From positions 1 through 33,708 of the forward strand of contig CAJUQB010000029.1 of the NCBI GenBank assembly GCA_910588285.1: a stretch of 33,708 bases of DNA, given 5' to 3'. This DNA comes from an uncultured Lachnospiraceae bacterium (GTDB lineage: Bacteria > Bacillota > Clostridia > Lachnospirales > Lachnospiraceae). The notes beneath the pieces were generated by a model that was not told the DNA's origin, did not search any database, and saw only the letters and a list, made by a program, of their open reading frames with translations. A program made the position numbers and the translations under genes. Shown here in pieces: positions 5,798-14,143 of this stretch (positions within the stretch are counted from its first letter, which is position 1; each line of letters opens with the position of its first letter).

Positions 5798-8113
5798 ATG
5801 AAGATGAGGAAGAGATGGGAACGGTGGAAAAGAGTTGGATGCCTGGCCCTGGCATTTATGACTGCGGCAGCAGTGTTTGGCGGGTGCAGCAAGGGAACAG
5901 GAGAGAGAAGGGCGGAGGAATCGGATGGAGCCGGAGGTGGTTCCGGCCTTGGAGACGCCTCCCAGGAGGAGGAACAGGACCGGGGAAGCGGACGGTTTGT
6001 GGAGACGGAGCGGACGCTGCCGGAGGGGGTGGAAAGCCTGTTGGCCACAGAGCGCGGGAGTGACGGAAGCGTCTATGGATTTGGCCATGACGGGCAGTTT
6101 TTGGCTTATTATTTGCTGCGTACGGCAGATGGCGGAGAGACCTGGGATACTACGAAGGTGCAGGAGCTGGGGGCAGTTTATCTGTCCCGGGTGGCAGTGT
6201 CGCCGGAGGGCGGAGCGGCGGCTTTTGGGTATTATACCCAGGATGCCCAGGTGGGGCTCAAGGTGATCGGCCCGGATGGCAGTGTGAGAGAGGTGCCCCT
6301 TCAGATGCCGGCTTATGAGGGAGACAGCGATAACAGGAACCAGATTACCCAGGCAAAATATACGGCAGACGGACAGCTGCTGGCAGTGGATCTCAACAGC
6401 AATCTGTACCGTGTGGACCTGGAGAACGGGAATATGGAGCAGGTGAACGCCTCCCTGGCAGGCATTGTGGGATATGTGGATACAGCGGGAAAATGGATTC
6501 TGGCAGTGACCGATGAGGGGGTACAATGCCTTGATTCGGCCACCGGGGATCTGCTTTCCGATCATGAGCCCTTAAAGGCCACCACAGACAGCAGCAAGAT
6601 GCTTGGAACGGACGGCAATTATTTTCCGGTGGTGTACGATGGAGGCGCCACAGAGGGCAGTGTGATTTATGTAAACCATCAGGGACTGTTTTACCTGGGG
6701 GAGGGCGCTGCTGTCAGCGAACAGCTGATCAATGGGGAGCAGGTTTCTCTGGGGGATGAGAGCACCCTTTTCTCGGCAGTATATACCCTGGGACAGGAAA
6801 GCTATCTGGTCTTTGGGGCGGATTCCCTGGGGATAAACCGCTGCTATTACTACCAGTATGACGCCCAGGCTTCGGCAGTGCCCACAAAGCAGCTGAATAT
6901 ATATGCCCTGGAGGACTCCAATGTGCTGCAGCAGGTGATCTCCTATTATAAAAAGGAAAATCAGGATGTATTTGTGAAGAAGACCATTGGCATACAGGCA
7001 GGAAGCGGAATGACGGCAGAGGATGCCCTGCGGGCTCTGAATACGGAGCTTCTGGCAGGGAATGGGCCGGATATCCTGATCCTGGACGGGATGCCGGTGG
7101 AGAGCTACCAGGAGAAGGGCGTGCTGACAGACCTTGGGGGCTACCTTGAAGCAGCGGAGACAGCAGACGGGCTTTTTACCAACATCATGGAAAACTTTTA
7201 CAATGAGGATGGAAAGATATGCCAGATTCCTTTGCGGTTTTTCTTCTACGTGGTTGAGGGGGATGGGGATGCCCTGGCAGCCGGAAAGAGCCTGGAGAGC
7301 CTTGCAGACTATGCCGTTTCTCTGGGGGAGAAGAATCCCGGCAAACAGGTACTGAGCAATACGACAGCCCGGAATTTCCTGGAAAATCTGTATTATGCCG
7401 ACAGCGCCGGATGGCGGGGAAGCGACGGCAGTGTGGAGGAGGAGGCCCTTCGTGGATTCCTGCAGGCAGCAGAGAAAATGTATGGCTTAGACAGCCATGA
7501 CAATGTGACGGAGAGCATGGGAAGGTGCATGTCAGGCGGCCAGCTGTATGGGACGGCCGTATTCGCGGCCAACGGGCGTCACGCCGGCTCGAGTTTTGTG
7601 AGCTTTGGCAGCCTAGATGAGGCGGAGTCCATGCAGAACCTCTTTGGGATTCAGAAGCAGATAGGAGGAAGCACCGCCCTGCTGAATACGGATGCCGGAA
7701 ATGCTTTTGTGCCCTATGTTTCCCTGGGATTAACGGGGAAGGGCGCGGAGAATCCGTCGGCCCAACGGTTTGTGGAGACCGCCCTCTCCAGGGCCTGCCA
7801 AAGCGTAATCAGCGATGGATTTCCGGTGAACCGGAGCACCTATCAGGATAATTTTTCCAGGATGAAGGGGTATGGAGTGGCCATGAGCGGGCCAAACGAC
7901 GAGGTGATAGGCTATGAGATGGAGCCGCTGAACGAGGCGCAGCAGCAGGCCCTGACCGGCATGATCGAGAGCCTGAAGGAGCCTGCCATGACAGACCGGG
8001 TAATTCTGGAGCTGGTGCTGGCAGAGGGGGAAGCCTGTCTGAAGGGGAACCAGACGGTGGACCAGGCAGTGGCCAATATCATGCAGAAGATCCGGCTGTA
8101 TCAGGCAGAATAA
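5798..8113 (+). CDS. Beta-propeller/solute-binding fusion lipoprotein of a sugar ABC importer
   Basis: 771 residues from the ATG at 5798, which has AAAGGAG 9 nt upstream; an in-frame ATG at 5705 would bury the signal peptide. A basic start, a hydrophobic stretch and VFGGC give a lipoprotein signal with acylated C30. Residues about 45-360 are a chain of short beta-rich blocks (for example DGQLLAVDLNSNLYRVDLENGNMEQV), suggesting a propeller-like domain. From about 365 a typical extracellular solute-binding domain starts (LNIYALEDSNVLQQVISYYKKEN) and continues with NGPDILILDGMPVESYQEKGVLTDL. It should sit on the outer membrane face and deliver ligand to the two permeases directly downstream (stop TAA, one base, then ATG). 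The propeller-plus-binding fusion is about twice the usual length of such proteins. Ligand unknown. Confidence 0.82.
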   Translation: MKMRKRWERWKRVGCLALAFMTAAAVFGGCSKGTGERRAEESDGAGGGSGLGDASQEEEQDRGSGRFVETERTLPEGVESLLATERGSDGSVYGFGHDGQFLAYYLLRTADGGETWDTTKVQELGAVYLSRVAVSPEGGAAAFGYYTQDAQVGLKVIGPDGSVREVPLQMPAYEGDSDNRNQITQAKYTADGQLLAVDLNSNLYRVDLENGNMEQVNASLAGIVGYVDTAGKWILAVTDEGVQCLDSATGDLLSDHEPLKATTDSSKMLGTDGNYFPVVYDGGATEGSVIYVNHQGLFYLGEGAAVSEQLINGEQVSLGDESTLFSAVYTLGQESYLVFGADSLGINRCYYYQYDAQASAVPTKQLNIYALEDSNVLQQVISYYKKENQDVFVKKTIGIQAGSGMTAEDALRALNTELLAGNGPDILILDGMPVESYQEKGVLTDLGGYLEAAETADGLFTNIMENFYNEDGKICQIPLRFFFYVVEGDGDALAAGKSLESLADYAVSLGEKNPGKQVLSNTTARNFLENLYYADSAGWRGSDGSVEEEALRGFLQAAEKMYGLDSHDNVTESMGRCMSGGQLYGTAVFAANGRHAGSSFVSFGSLDEAESMQNLFGIQKQIGGSTALLNTDAGNAFVPYVSLGLTGKGAENPSAQRFVETALSRACQSVISDGFPVNRSTYQDNFSRMKGYGVAMSGPNDEVIGYEMEPLNEAQQQALTGMIESLKEPAMTDRVILELVLAEGEACLKGNQTVDQAVANIMQKIRLYQAE

Positions 8114-8114
8114 A

Positions 8115-9155
8115 ATGAAGGCGTACGAAAGAACCGGCCGTATCGGACAGAGTAAACTGGCATTGAACAGAAAATTCGGCCGAATCAGCCAGAATAAATC
8201 GGCACTGTACAGAAAATCCGGCCGAATCGGACAGGACGGAGAATTTTCCGGCAGGAGGCAGCGGAAGAGGAGCGGATCCAGCAGGAGGCAGGCGCTGTGG
8301 GGATGGCTTTTCGTGCTGCCGGGGCTTGCCGGGGTGCTGGCCTTCTACCTGTTCCCTTTTCTGGATGTGGTGCGCCGCTCCTTTGTAAGCGCCATGGGAG
8401 GCGGTTTTGTGGGAATTGCCAATTACCGCACCGTGGCGGCAAATGAGGCCTTCAGGCTGGCAGCTGCCAATACCCTGCGCTTTGCGGCCCTGTGCCTGCC
8501 GCTGCTGCTGCTGCTGTCCCTGGGACTGGCAGTGCTGCTGCAGAGCCTTCTTACTGCATCCGGCAGCCATCCGGGGCTGAAGCGGTCAGCAAAGCTTGCC
8601 AAGAGCGCCTACCTGGTGCCTTTGGCAGTGCCGGCAGCCAGCATTGTGCTGCTGTGGCAGCTGGTGTTTGACGTAAGAGGGCTGCTGAACGGCTGGCTTT
8701 CTGCCCTGGGGCTTCCCGGCAGGGACTGGATGCATACAGAGGCGGCCTTTGGGGTGCTGGTTTTCAGCTATCTCTGGAAAAATATCGGTTATGATGTGGT
8801 GCTGTGGCTGGCAGGCCTGTCTGCTGTGCCGGTGGAGCTGTACGAGGCAGCCCGGGTGGACGGCGCCGGCCGGACAGTCTGCTTTTTCAGGATTACGCTG
8901 CCAGCCATACGCCCCATGGCGGTGACGATTGTCATTGTTTCCTTCCTGAATTCCTTTAAGGTGTTCCGGGAGGCATATCTGGTGGCGGGAAACTATCCTC
9001 AGGATAACATTTATCTGCTGCAGCATCTATTTAACAACTGGTTCCGGGAGCTTTCTATGGATAAAATGGCGGCCGGGGCAGTGCTTCTTGCCCTGGTGAT
9101 CCTGGCGCTGGTTCTGCTTCTGGAAAAAAGCTGGAACAGGGAGGAGAAGGTATGA
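8115..9155 (+). CDS. Sugar ABC transporter permease, MalF/UgpA type
   Basis: 346 residues with six probable TM helices beginning near residue 60 and the EAA loop (YEAARVDGAGRTVCFFRITLPAIRP) that contacts the ATPase. It should form the channel with the next protein. The start lies one base after the lipoprotein stop, without a strong ribosome site, so translation is probably coupled. The first 50 or so residues are unusual: basic and built from a 14-residue tandem repeat. This extension precedes the first TM and would be cytoplasmic. No ATPase gene is present in the operon, so an MsmX/UgpC-type shared ATPase elsewhere is expected. Confidence 0.9.
   Translation: MKAYERTGRIGQSKLALNRKFGRISQNKSALYRKSGRIGQDGEFSGRRQRKRSGSSRRQALWGWLFVLPGLAGVLAFYLFPFLDVVRRSFVSAMGGGFVGIANYRTVAANEAFRLAAANTLRFAALCLPLLLLLSLGLAVLLQSLLTASGSHPGLKRSAKLAKSAYLVPLAVPAASIVLLWQLVFDVRGLLNGWLSALGLPGRDWMHTEAAFGVLVFSYLWKNIGYDVVLWLAGLSAVPVELYEAARVDGAGRTVCFFRITLPAIRPMAVTIVIVSFLNSFKVFREAYLVAGNYPQDNIYLLQHLFNNWFRELSMDKMAAGAVLLALVILALVLLLEKSWNREEKV
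8135..8235 (+). repeat. 42-bp tandem repeat inside the permease gene
   Basis: Two full 42-bp copies (8135-8176, 8177-8218) and a partial third starting CGGCCGAATC. They encode GRIGQSKLALNRKF, GRISQNKSALYRKS and GRIGQ. The period is a multiple of three, so copy number can vary without breaking the frame. Confidence 0.8.
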
Positions 9156-10030
9156 GGAAACGAAAAGGATACGGGCCGGGCAGGAAATATGTTCTGCGCC
9201 TGGCAGCATTGGCGCCGCTGCTGCTTCTGGCGCTGCTTACCGTAAGCCCGCTGCTGTTTTTGGTGAGCGGGAGCTTCTCGGGGAAGAGGGAGCTTTTTGA
9301 GGCTTTGTCGCCCATTATGCAGGGAGGAGAAGCATTTGCCGGATGGAGGCTGCTGCCGCTGTACCCAACCCTGCGTCATCTGGTGGAGGTGCTGTTTGAT
9401 TCTCCGGAGTTTTTTCAGATGTTCTGGAATTCGGCAAAGCTGACCGTGGGGGTTCTGGCCGGGCAGCTATTGTTTGCCACGACCTCGGCCTGGGGGCTGG
9501 CCCGTTACCGGTTTCCGGGAAGGCGGCAGCTCTATCTGCTCTATATTGTGTTGATGATGATGCCCTTTCAGGTGACCATGCTTTCCCAGTATCTGGTGCT
9601 CAATGCCCTGGGGCTGTACGACAGCCTCTGGTCCATCATCCTTCCCGGGACATTTTCCACCTTTTCGGTGTTTTTGATGTTTCGGTTTTTTGAGGGAATT
9701 CCGGAATCCATCCTGGAGGCGGCCCGGATCGACGGGGCAGGGGAGCCCGGGATTTTCCTGCGGCTGGGGCTTCCCCTGGGAGCGCCCGGTATTTTTTCGG
9801 CCATGGTACTGCAGTTTTTGGAGTGCTGGAGCATGATTGAGCAGCCGGTGACCTTTTTAAAAACAAAGAGCCTCTGGCCATTGTCCCTGTACCTTCCGGA
9901 GATCCGTCTGGAGCAGGCGGGAGCTGCACTCTGTGCATCCCTGCTGGCGGTGCTTCCGGCCCTGCTGGTGTTTTGCATCGGCCAGGAATATCTGGAGCAG
10001 GGGATTATGGCGGCGGCAGTAAAGGAGTAG
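9152..10030 (+). CDS. Carbohydrate ABC transporter permease, MalG/UgpE type
   Basis: 292 residues. The N-terminal TM (RLAALAPLLLLALLTVSPLLFLV) is followed by the usual five more helices and the EAA loop (LEAARIDGAGEPGIFLRLGLPLGAPG). It pairs with the MalF-type protein upstream, whose stop overlaps this start as ATGA; GGAGGAGAAGG precedes the start. The next gene begins 4 bp after its stop. The substrate is probably a sugar or glycoside by family, but the sequence does not say which one. Confidence 0.9.
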   Translation: MRKRKGYGPGRKYVLRLAALAPLLLLALLTVSPLLFLVSGSFSGKRELFEALSPIMQGGEAFAGWRLLPLYPTLRHLVEVLFDSPEFFQMFWNSAKLTVGVLAGQLLFATTSAWGLARYRFPGRRQLYLLYIVLMMMPFQVTMLSQYLVLNALGLYDSLWSIILPGTFSTFSVFLMFRFFEGIPESILEAARIDGAGEPGIFLRLGLPLGAPGIFSAMVLQFLECWSMIEQPVTFLKTKSLWPLSLYLPEIRLEQAGAALCASLLAVLPALLVFCIGQEYLEQGIMAAAVKE

Positions 10031-10034
10031 TGGG

Positions 10035-11618
10035 ATGATTGAGAATGATATGGGAAAAAGGAGAAAAAGGCGCCTGGTGTACGGCCTGGCAATTCTTGTG
10101 GCCTTTATGCTGCTGTTCACGGTGATTGCCCGGGCGGCTTCTGCCTTCACCACCACCCGAGTTACCACGGAAGCCCCGATGCCCCGGAAGCTGGAGCATG
10201 TGGTGAGCGCCACCGGCGTCACGGAAAAGAACCGGGAGCTGGCGGTTCTGACACAGGAGAATCTTATGGTGGAGACGATTTATGTCAGCGAGGGGGAGAG
10301 CGTACAGCCGGAAACCCTGCTGGCCCAGCTGTCCATGGACAGCATTGAGGAGGAGCTTAAGAAGCAAGAGGAAGAGCTGGAGCTGCTGCAGCTTCAGCTG
10401 GCTGCTGCCCGGGAGAATGAGGGCCAGGCAGCCAGCCAGAGAAAGCTTGCCCTTCAGCGGGCCACAGAGGATTATGAGCGCACCTGCCAGGAGCAGGAGG
10501 AAGCCCTGGAGGCGGCCAGAGGCCGGTATCTGGAGGCTGTACACGCCCTGGAGCTCTGCGGCCAGGGAGCCTCCGGAAGCCAAAACCCGCCGATGCTGTG
10601 GGTGCCGGGCGGAGGGCAGGGGCAGGAGCCCGGAGGCGAGCCGGGCCAGATGGCCGGAGGAGAGCCGGAAGGAGAGACAGGCCAGACGTCCGGAGGAGGA
10701 CCGGAAGGAGAGCCGGGCCCGTCGTCCGAAGGAGAGCCCGGAGAGGAGAATGGCCGTCAGCCCGGCGGGGAATCGGAAGGAAACCAGGAGCCCGATGCGG
10801 CAGAGGATGCGGCCAGGGAGCAGCAGGAGCAGATGGTCCTCCTGCAGCAGGAGCTTCAGGAGGCCGAAGCAGCCTTGAGGGCTGCGGAGCAGGGCAAGGC
10901 GGATGCATGCCGCAGCGCGGCCCGGGCTCTGGAGGATGCCAGGATGAAGAGTGCATCGGATTATTCGGTGCAGATGGCAGAGATTTCCGTATCTCAGAAG
11001 GAGCGGGCCGTGGAGGAGCTGAAGCAAATGCAGCAGGCCCAGGGCCAGGTGCTTGCCCCGGTGGAAGGTGTGGTTACCCAGGTACACCTGGCGGTAGGCC
11101 AGAAGACCACGGATACGGCTGCATTTACCATGGCGGACCGCACCAGCGGCCTGCGGTATGTGGCAAGGATCAGTAAGGAGGAGGCAGCCTATGTGGCAGT
11201 GGGGGATACTGTCACCCTGAAGGCTGCAGGGAAGGAGGTTGCGGAGCTTACGGTATGTTCCATGGAGGAGACAGAGGATGGGCAGGTGCAGGTGACAGTC
11301 CTGGTGCCGGCGGGCAGTATTTCCATGGGGCAGTACGCCCAGATGGAGGTGCTAAAACGCTCCCGGGAGTATGGGGCTACGCTGCCGCTGACTGCGATCC
11401 GTACCGAAAACGGGAAAAAATATGTGTATGTGATGGAGGAAACGGAGACCGTTCTGGGAGTCCAGTATGTGGCCAGGAGCATTGAGGTGGAGATCCTGGA
11501 GCAGAATGAACGGTATGCTGCCATTGCGGAAGGGCTTCTTGGCACTGACAGTCTGGTGATCGTTTCCAGCGACAATTTCCTGCAGGCAGGCGATACGGTA
11601 CGCCTGCAGGAGGAATGA
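10035..11618 (+). CDS. HlyD/MacA-like membrane fusion (adaptor) protein
   Basis: 527 residues. One TM near 14-36 anchors the protein, with the rest outside the membrane. A lipoyl-like half (about 57-100) leads into a first coiled coil (about 104-172). A Gly/Glu/Pro-rich insert follows (about 191-253), then a second coiled coil (about 254-335), the second lipoyl half (GQVLAPVEGVVTQVHLAVGQ, about 337-356) and beta-barrel domains. This order is typical of adaptors of ABC or RND exporters. AAAGGAG precedes the ATG, 4 bp after the importer permease stop, and the next gene overlaps its end as ATGA. An exporter adaptor inside a sugar importer operon is unusual, and the disordered insert sits exactly at the hairpin tip, where MacA-type proteins dock their partners. 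Confidence 0.85.
   Translation: MIENDMGKRRKRRLVYGLAILVAFMLLFTVIARAASAFTTTRVTTEAPMPRKLEHVVSATGVTEKNRELAVLTQENLMVETIYVSEGESVQPETLLAQLSMDSIEEELKKQEEELELLQLQLAAARENEGQAASQRKLALQRATEDYERTCQEQEEALEAARGRYLEAVHALELCGQGASGSQNPPMLWVPGGGQGQEPGGEPGQMAGGEPEGETGQTSGGGPEGEPGPSSEGEPGEENGRQPGGESEGNQEPDAAEDAAREQQEQMVLLQQELQEAEAALRAAEQGKADACRSAARALEDARMKSASDYSVQMAEISVSQKERAVEELKQMQQAQGQVLAPVEGVVTQVHLAVGQKTTDTAAFTMADRTSGLRYVARISKEEAAYVAVGDTVTLKAAGKEVAELTVCSMEETEDGQVQVTVLVPAGSISMGQYAQMEVLKRSREYGATLPLTAIRTENGKKYVYVMEETETVLGVQYVARSIEVEILEQNERYAAIAEGLLGTDSLVIVSSDNFLQAGDTVRLQEE
10605..10794 (+). repeat. Low-complexity Gly/Glu/Pro repeat at the adaptor hairpin tip
   Basis: Degenerate 36-bp units encode 12-residue blocks such as GGEPEGETGQTS, GGGPEGEPGPSS and EGEPGEENGRQP. 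The segment separates the two coiled-coil arms of the adaptor. It is rich in GGAG/GAGCC runs and likely to vary in length between strains. Confidence 0.75.
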
Positions 11619-12481
11619 GACGGCTGATCTCCGGGGCGGCGGCGCTGGCCTGCCTCCTGCTGGCAATCCTGGTTCAGGGAAGGGCCCAGGAGCAGAAGAG
11701 CAGGATGGACGGGTATTCGGATCAGGCCACGCTGCTGCTGCAGGAGCCGGAGACATATCAGAATGCAGCTCTGGAGCAGGAGGGCTGGCAGGAGGAGACA
11801 GAGCTGGTATGGTGGGGGGAGGCCGGGCAGCAGCGGTTTGCAGGTGCACAGGGATATGAGGCCGCAGTAACGGCCATTGCCTTTACCGGCTCCACCCAGC
11901 TGCTGTTTCCGGGAGGACCGGTGCTGCAGGATACGGACCGCACCGGCTGCCTGCTGGATCAAAAGGCTGCCTGGGAGCTGTTTGGGAGCGACCGGGTGCT
12001 GGGGGAGACTGTCTCCCGGGAGGGGGGCAGCTGGGTGGTGTGTGGGGTGCTGTCCTTTTGGGAGGGCCTGGTGGTGGTACCGGCAGGAGAAGAGACACAG
12101 GACATCCCGCTGGACTGCCTCACCGCTTCCCTTGGAGGCCGGGAGCTCCGGCAGGCAGCAGAGCTTCTGGAGCAGGGAGGGCATGTGGGTTCGCTGCTGA
12201 GAATGGATTTCTACCAGAACCTGTCCTGGGTCAAGGAGCTGGTTCCGGGAAAATGGTCTGATTTTGAGGGCTGGGGCCGAAGCCTGAAGCAAAAGGAGCA
12301 GGAGTGGAGGCTTCTGACCAACAGCCGGAAAAAAATACCGCAGCTTCTGCAATATACAGCCTGCAGGAGGTATTATGGGTATCAGGGTGGCTTTGCAGTG
12401 CTTCTTTTTGGATTTTTGGTGCTGATCCACTTGACTTTTTTTCAAAAAGGATGGATAATAGATAAAAAGTTCAGGAGGTAA
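11615..12481 (+). CDS. MacB periplasmic-core-like protein with only two TM helices
   Basis: 288 residues. TM1 is near 4-22 and TM2 near 258-277, with an extracellular domain between. Parts of this domain resemble the MacB/FtsX periplasmic core: AITAFTGS-type strands, a block ending CLLDQKAAWELFGSDRVLGETV, then WVVCGVLSF. MacB-type permeases have TM1, core, then three TMs and an ATPase; here the protein stops after the second TM and no ATPase or further TM domain follows. It begins as ATGA overlapping the adaptor gene and probably partners it. Homology is by pattern only; a different beta-rich sensor fold is possible. Confidence 0.55.
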   Translation: MRRLISGAAALACLLLAILVQGRAQEQKSRMDGYSDQATLLLQEPETYQNAALEQEGWQEETELVWWGEAGQQRFAGAQGYEAAVTAIAFTGSTQLLFPGGPVLQDTDRTGCLLDQKAAWELFGSDRVLGETVSREGGSWVVCGVLSFWEGLVVVPAGEETQDIPLDCLTASLGGRELRQAAELLEQGGHVGSLLRMDFYQNLSWVKELVPGKWSDFEGWGRSLKQKEQEWRLLTNSRKKIPQLLQYTACRRYYGYQGGFAVLLFGFLVLIHLTFFQKGWIIDKKFRR

Positions 12482-12486
12482 ACTAA

Positions 12487-13977
12487 ATGAAAACCACCAA
12501 TATACCCAATGTAAAAATCGGTATTGTGGCAGTGAGCCGGGACTGCTTTCCGGAGAGCCTTTCCGTAAACCGCAGGAAGGCCCTGGTAGCTGCCTATGAG
12601 AAGAAATACGGCAGCGAGCATATCTACGAGTGCCCGGTCTGCATTGTGGAGAGCGAGATCCATATGATGCAGGCGTTGGAGGATGTGAAGAAGGCCGGCT
12701 GTAATGCCCTCTGCGTCTATCTGGGGAACTTTGGGCCAGAGATTTCTGAGACCCTTCTGGCCAAGCATTTTGACGGCCCGAAGATGTTCATCGCAGCGGC
12801 GGAGGAGAGCGGCAACAGCCTGATGGACGGCAGAGGGGATGCCTACTGCGGGATGCTGAATGCCAGCTATAACCTGAAGCTTCGGAATATCCGGGCCTAC
12901 ATTCCGGAGTATCCGGTGGGGGATGCAGAGGGTTGCGCTGATATGATCCATGAGTTTGAGCCCATTGCCCGGGCAGTCGTGGCTCTCAATGACTTGAAGA
13001 TTATCAGCTTTGGCCCAAGGCCGCTGAATTTCCTGGCCTGCAATGCGCCCATCAAGCAGCTCTACAACCTGGGCGTAGAGATTGAGGAGAACTCGGAGCT
13101 TGACCTGTTCGAGGCCTTCCACAAGCATGCAGGGGACGGGCGGATCCCGGCGCTGGTGGAAGAGATGGCCGCAGAGCTTGGGGCAGGCAACAAGAAGCCG
13201 GAGGTGCTGGAGAAGCTGGCCCAGTATGAGCTGACCCTGAAGGACTGGGTAGAGGAGCACAGAGGCTACCGCAAGTATGTGGCTATTGCAGGAAAATGCT
13301 GGCCTGCCTTCCAGACACAGTTTGGCTTCGTTCCCTGCTATGTGAACGGACGTCTGGCGGCACAGGGAATTCCGGTGTCCTGCGAGGTGGATATTTACGG
13401 GGCCCTGAGTGAATTGATCGGGACCGTGGTCAGCGAGGATACGGTTACCCTGCTGGATATCAACAATTCCGTTCCGGCGGATATGTATCAGGAGGAGATG
13501 GAGGGCAAATACCCCTACACCCTGAAGGATACCTTCATGGGCTTCCACTGCGGCAATACGGCGGCAGGCAAGCTGTCCTTCTGTGAGATGAAGTACCAGA
13601 AGATCATGGCAAGAACCCTGCCGGTGGAGGTGACAAACGGCACCCTGGAGGGAGATATCATGCCGGGGGACATCACCTTCTTCCGCATTCAGAGCACTGC
13701 GGACAACCAGCTTAGGGCTTACATTGCCCACGGCGAGGTGCTTCCGGTGGCTACTCGCTCCTTTGGTTCCATCGGTGTGTTTGCCATTCCGGAGATGGGA
13801 AGGTTCTACCGCCATGTGCTGATTGAGAAGAATTTCCCCCACCACGGGGCTGTGGCTTTCGGCCATTTCGGAAAGACCTTGTTCGAGGTATTCAAATACA
13901 TTGGCGTTCCGGTGGAGGAGATCGGCTATAACCAGCCGGCAGGAGTGCGTTATCCCACCGAGAATCCCTTCGCATAA
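12487..13977 (+). CDS. L-fucose/L-arabinose isomerase family protein
   Basis: 496 residues, cytosolic. The fold and C-terminal motifs match the aldose-ketose isomerase family that interconverts L-fucose or L-arabinose with the ketose. Candidate Mn2+ ligands are E300 (SCEVDIYG) and D324 (LLDINNS), 24 residues apart as in E. coli FucI (E337/D361); the third His could be H354 (MGFHCGN) or a later one. The protein is shorter than FucI (about 590). AGGAGG precedes the ATG and overlaps the end of the MacB-core-like gene 5 bp upstream, so it is cotranscribed with the importer, and a strong terminator follows. The natural substrate is not determined; a deoxy- or other aldose delivered by the importer is the simple inference. 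Confidence 0.8.
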   Translation: MKTTNIPNVKIGIVAVSRDCFPESLSVNRRKALVAAYEKKYGSEHIYECPVCIVESEIHMMQALEDVKKAGCNALCVYLGNFGPEISETLLAKHFDGPKMFIAAAEESGNSLMDGRGDAYCGMLNASYNLKLRNIRAYIPEYPVGDAEGCADMIHEFEPIARAVVALNDLKIISFGPRPLNFLACNAPIKQLYNLGVEIEENSELDLFEAFHKHAGDGRIPALVEEMAAELGAGNKKPEVLEKLAQYELTLKDWVEEHRGYRKYVAIAGKCWPAFQTQFGFVPCYVNGRLAAQGIPVSCEVDIYGALSELIGTVVSEDTVTLLDINNSVPADMYQEEMEGKYPYTLKDTFMGFHCGNTAAGKLSFCEMKYQKIMARTLPVEVTNGTLEGDIMPGDITFFRIQSTADNQLRAYIAHGEVLPVATRSFGSIGVFAIPEMGRFYRHVLIEKNFPHHGAVAFGHFGKTLFEVFKYIGVPVEEIGYNQPAGVRYPTENPFA

Positions 13978-13994
13978 GTGCATATACATATCCT

Positions 13995-14030
13995 CAGGGG
14001 CTGCTTTCGGGCAGCCCCTGTTGACTTTTT
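13995..14030 (+). terminator. Intrinsic terminator of the importer operon
   Basis: CAGGGGCTGC (13995-14004) pairs perfectly with GCAGCCCCTG (14011-14020), 6-nt loop, followed by TTGACTTTTT. It closes the six-gene run 5798-13977. Confidence 0.9.
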
Positions 14031-14049
14031 GCATTGACTTTGATACGAT
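14021..14049 (+). promoter_or_regulatory. Candidate promoter of the phosphoglycerol-transferase gene
   Basis: TTGACT (14021-14026), 17-bp spacer, TACGAT (14044-14049). The -35 lies in the T-rich tail of the preceding terminator. A second TTGACT occurs at 14034. The start codon is about 95 bp downstream. Confidence 0.45.
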
Positions 14050-14057
14050 AGGAATGT

Positions 14058-14096
14058 TTTAAGATATTTATAAGATATTCATAAGATTATTTTAAG
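14058..14096 (+). promoter_or_regulatory. Four-copy operator array, TTTAAG-type hexamers every 11 bp
   Basis: TTTAAG (14058), TATAAG (14069), CATAAG (14080) and TTTAAG (14091) are spaced by exactly 11 bp, each followed by a near-identical ATATT. One helical turn per repeat is the hallmark of OmpR/PhoB-type response-regulator sites; the best copies equal the TTTAAG-N5-TTTAAG site known for streptococcal CiaR. The array lies just after the candidate promoter and about 50 bp before the start codon. Confidence 0.65.
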
Positions 14097-14143
14097 ATAT
14101 TTTTGGATATTTTCAGACATTACAAGGTCAGGAGAGGTATGAC

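Noticed and set aside
8115..8300. CRISPR-like or regulatory repeat at the start of the permease gene
   Set aside because: The 42-bp units are head-to-tail without spacers, keep the reading frame and encode protein.
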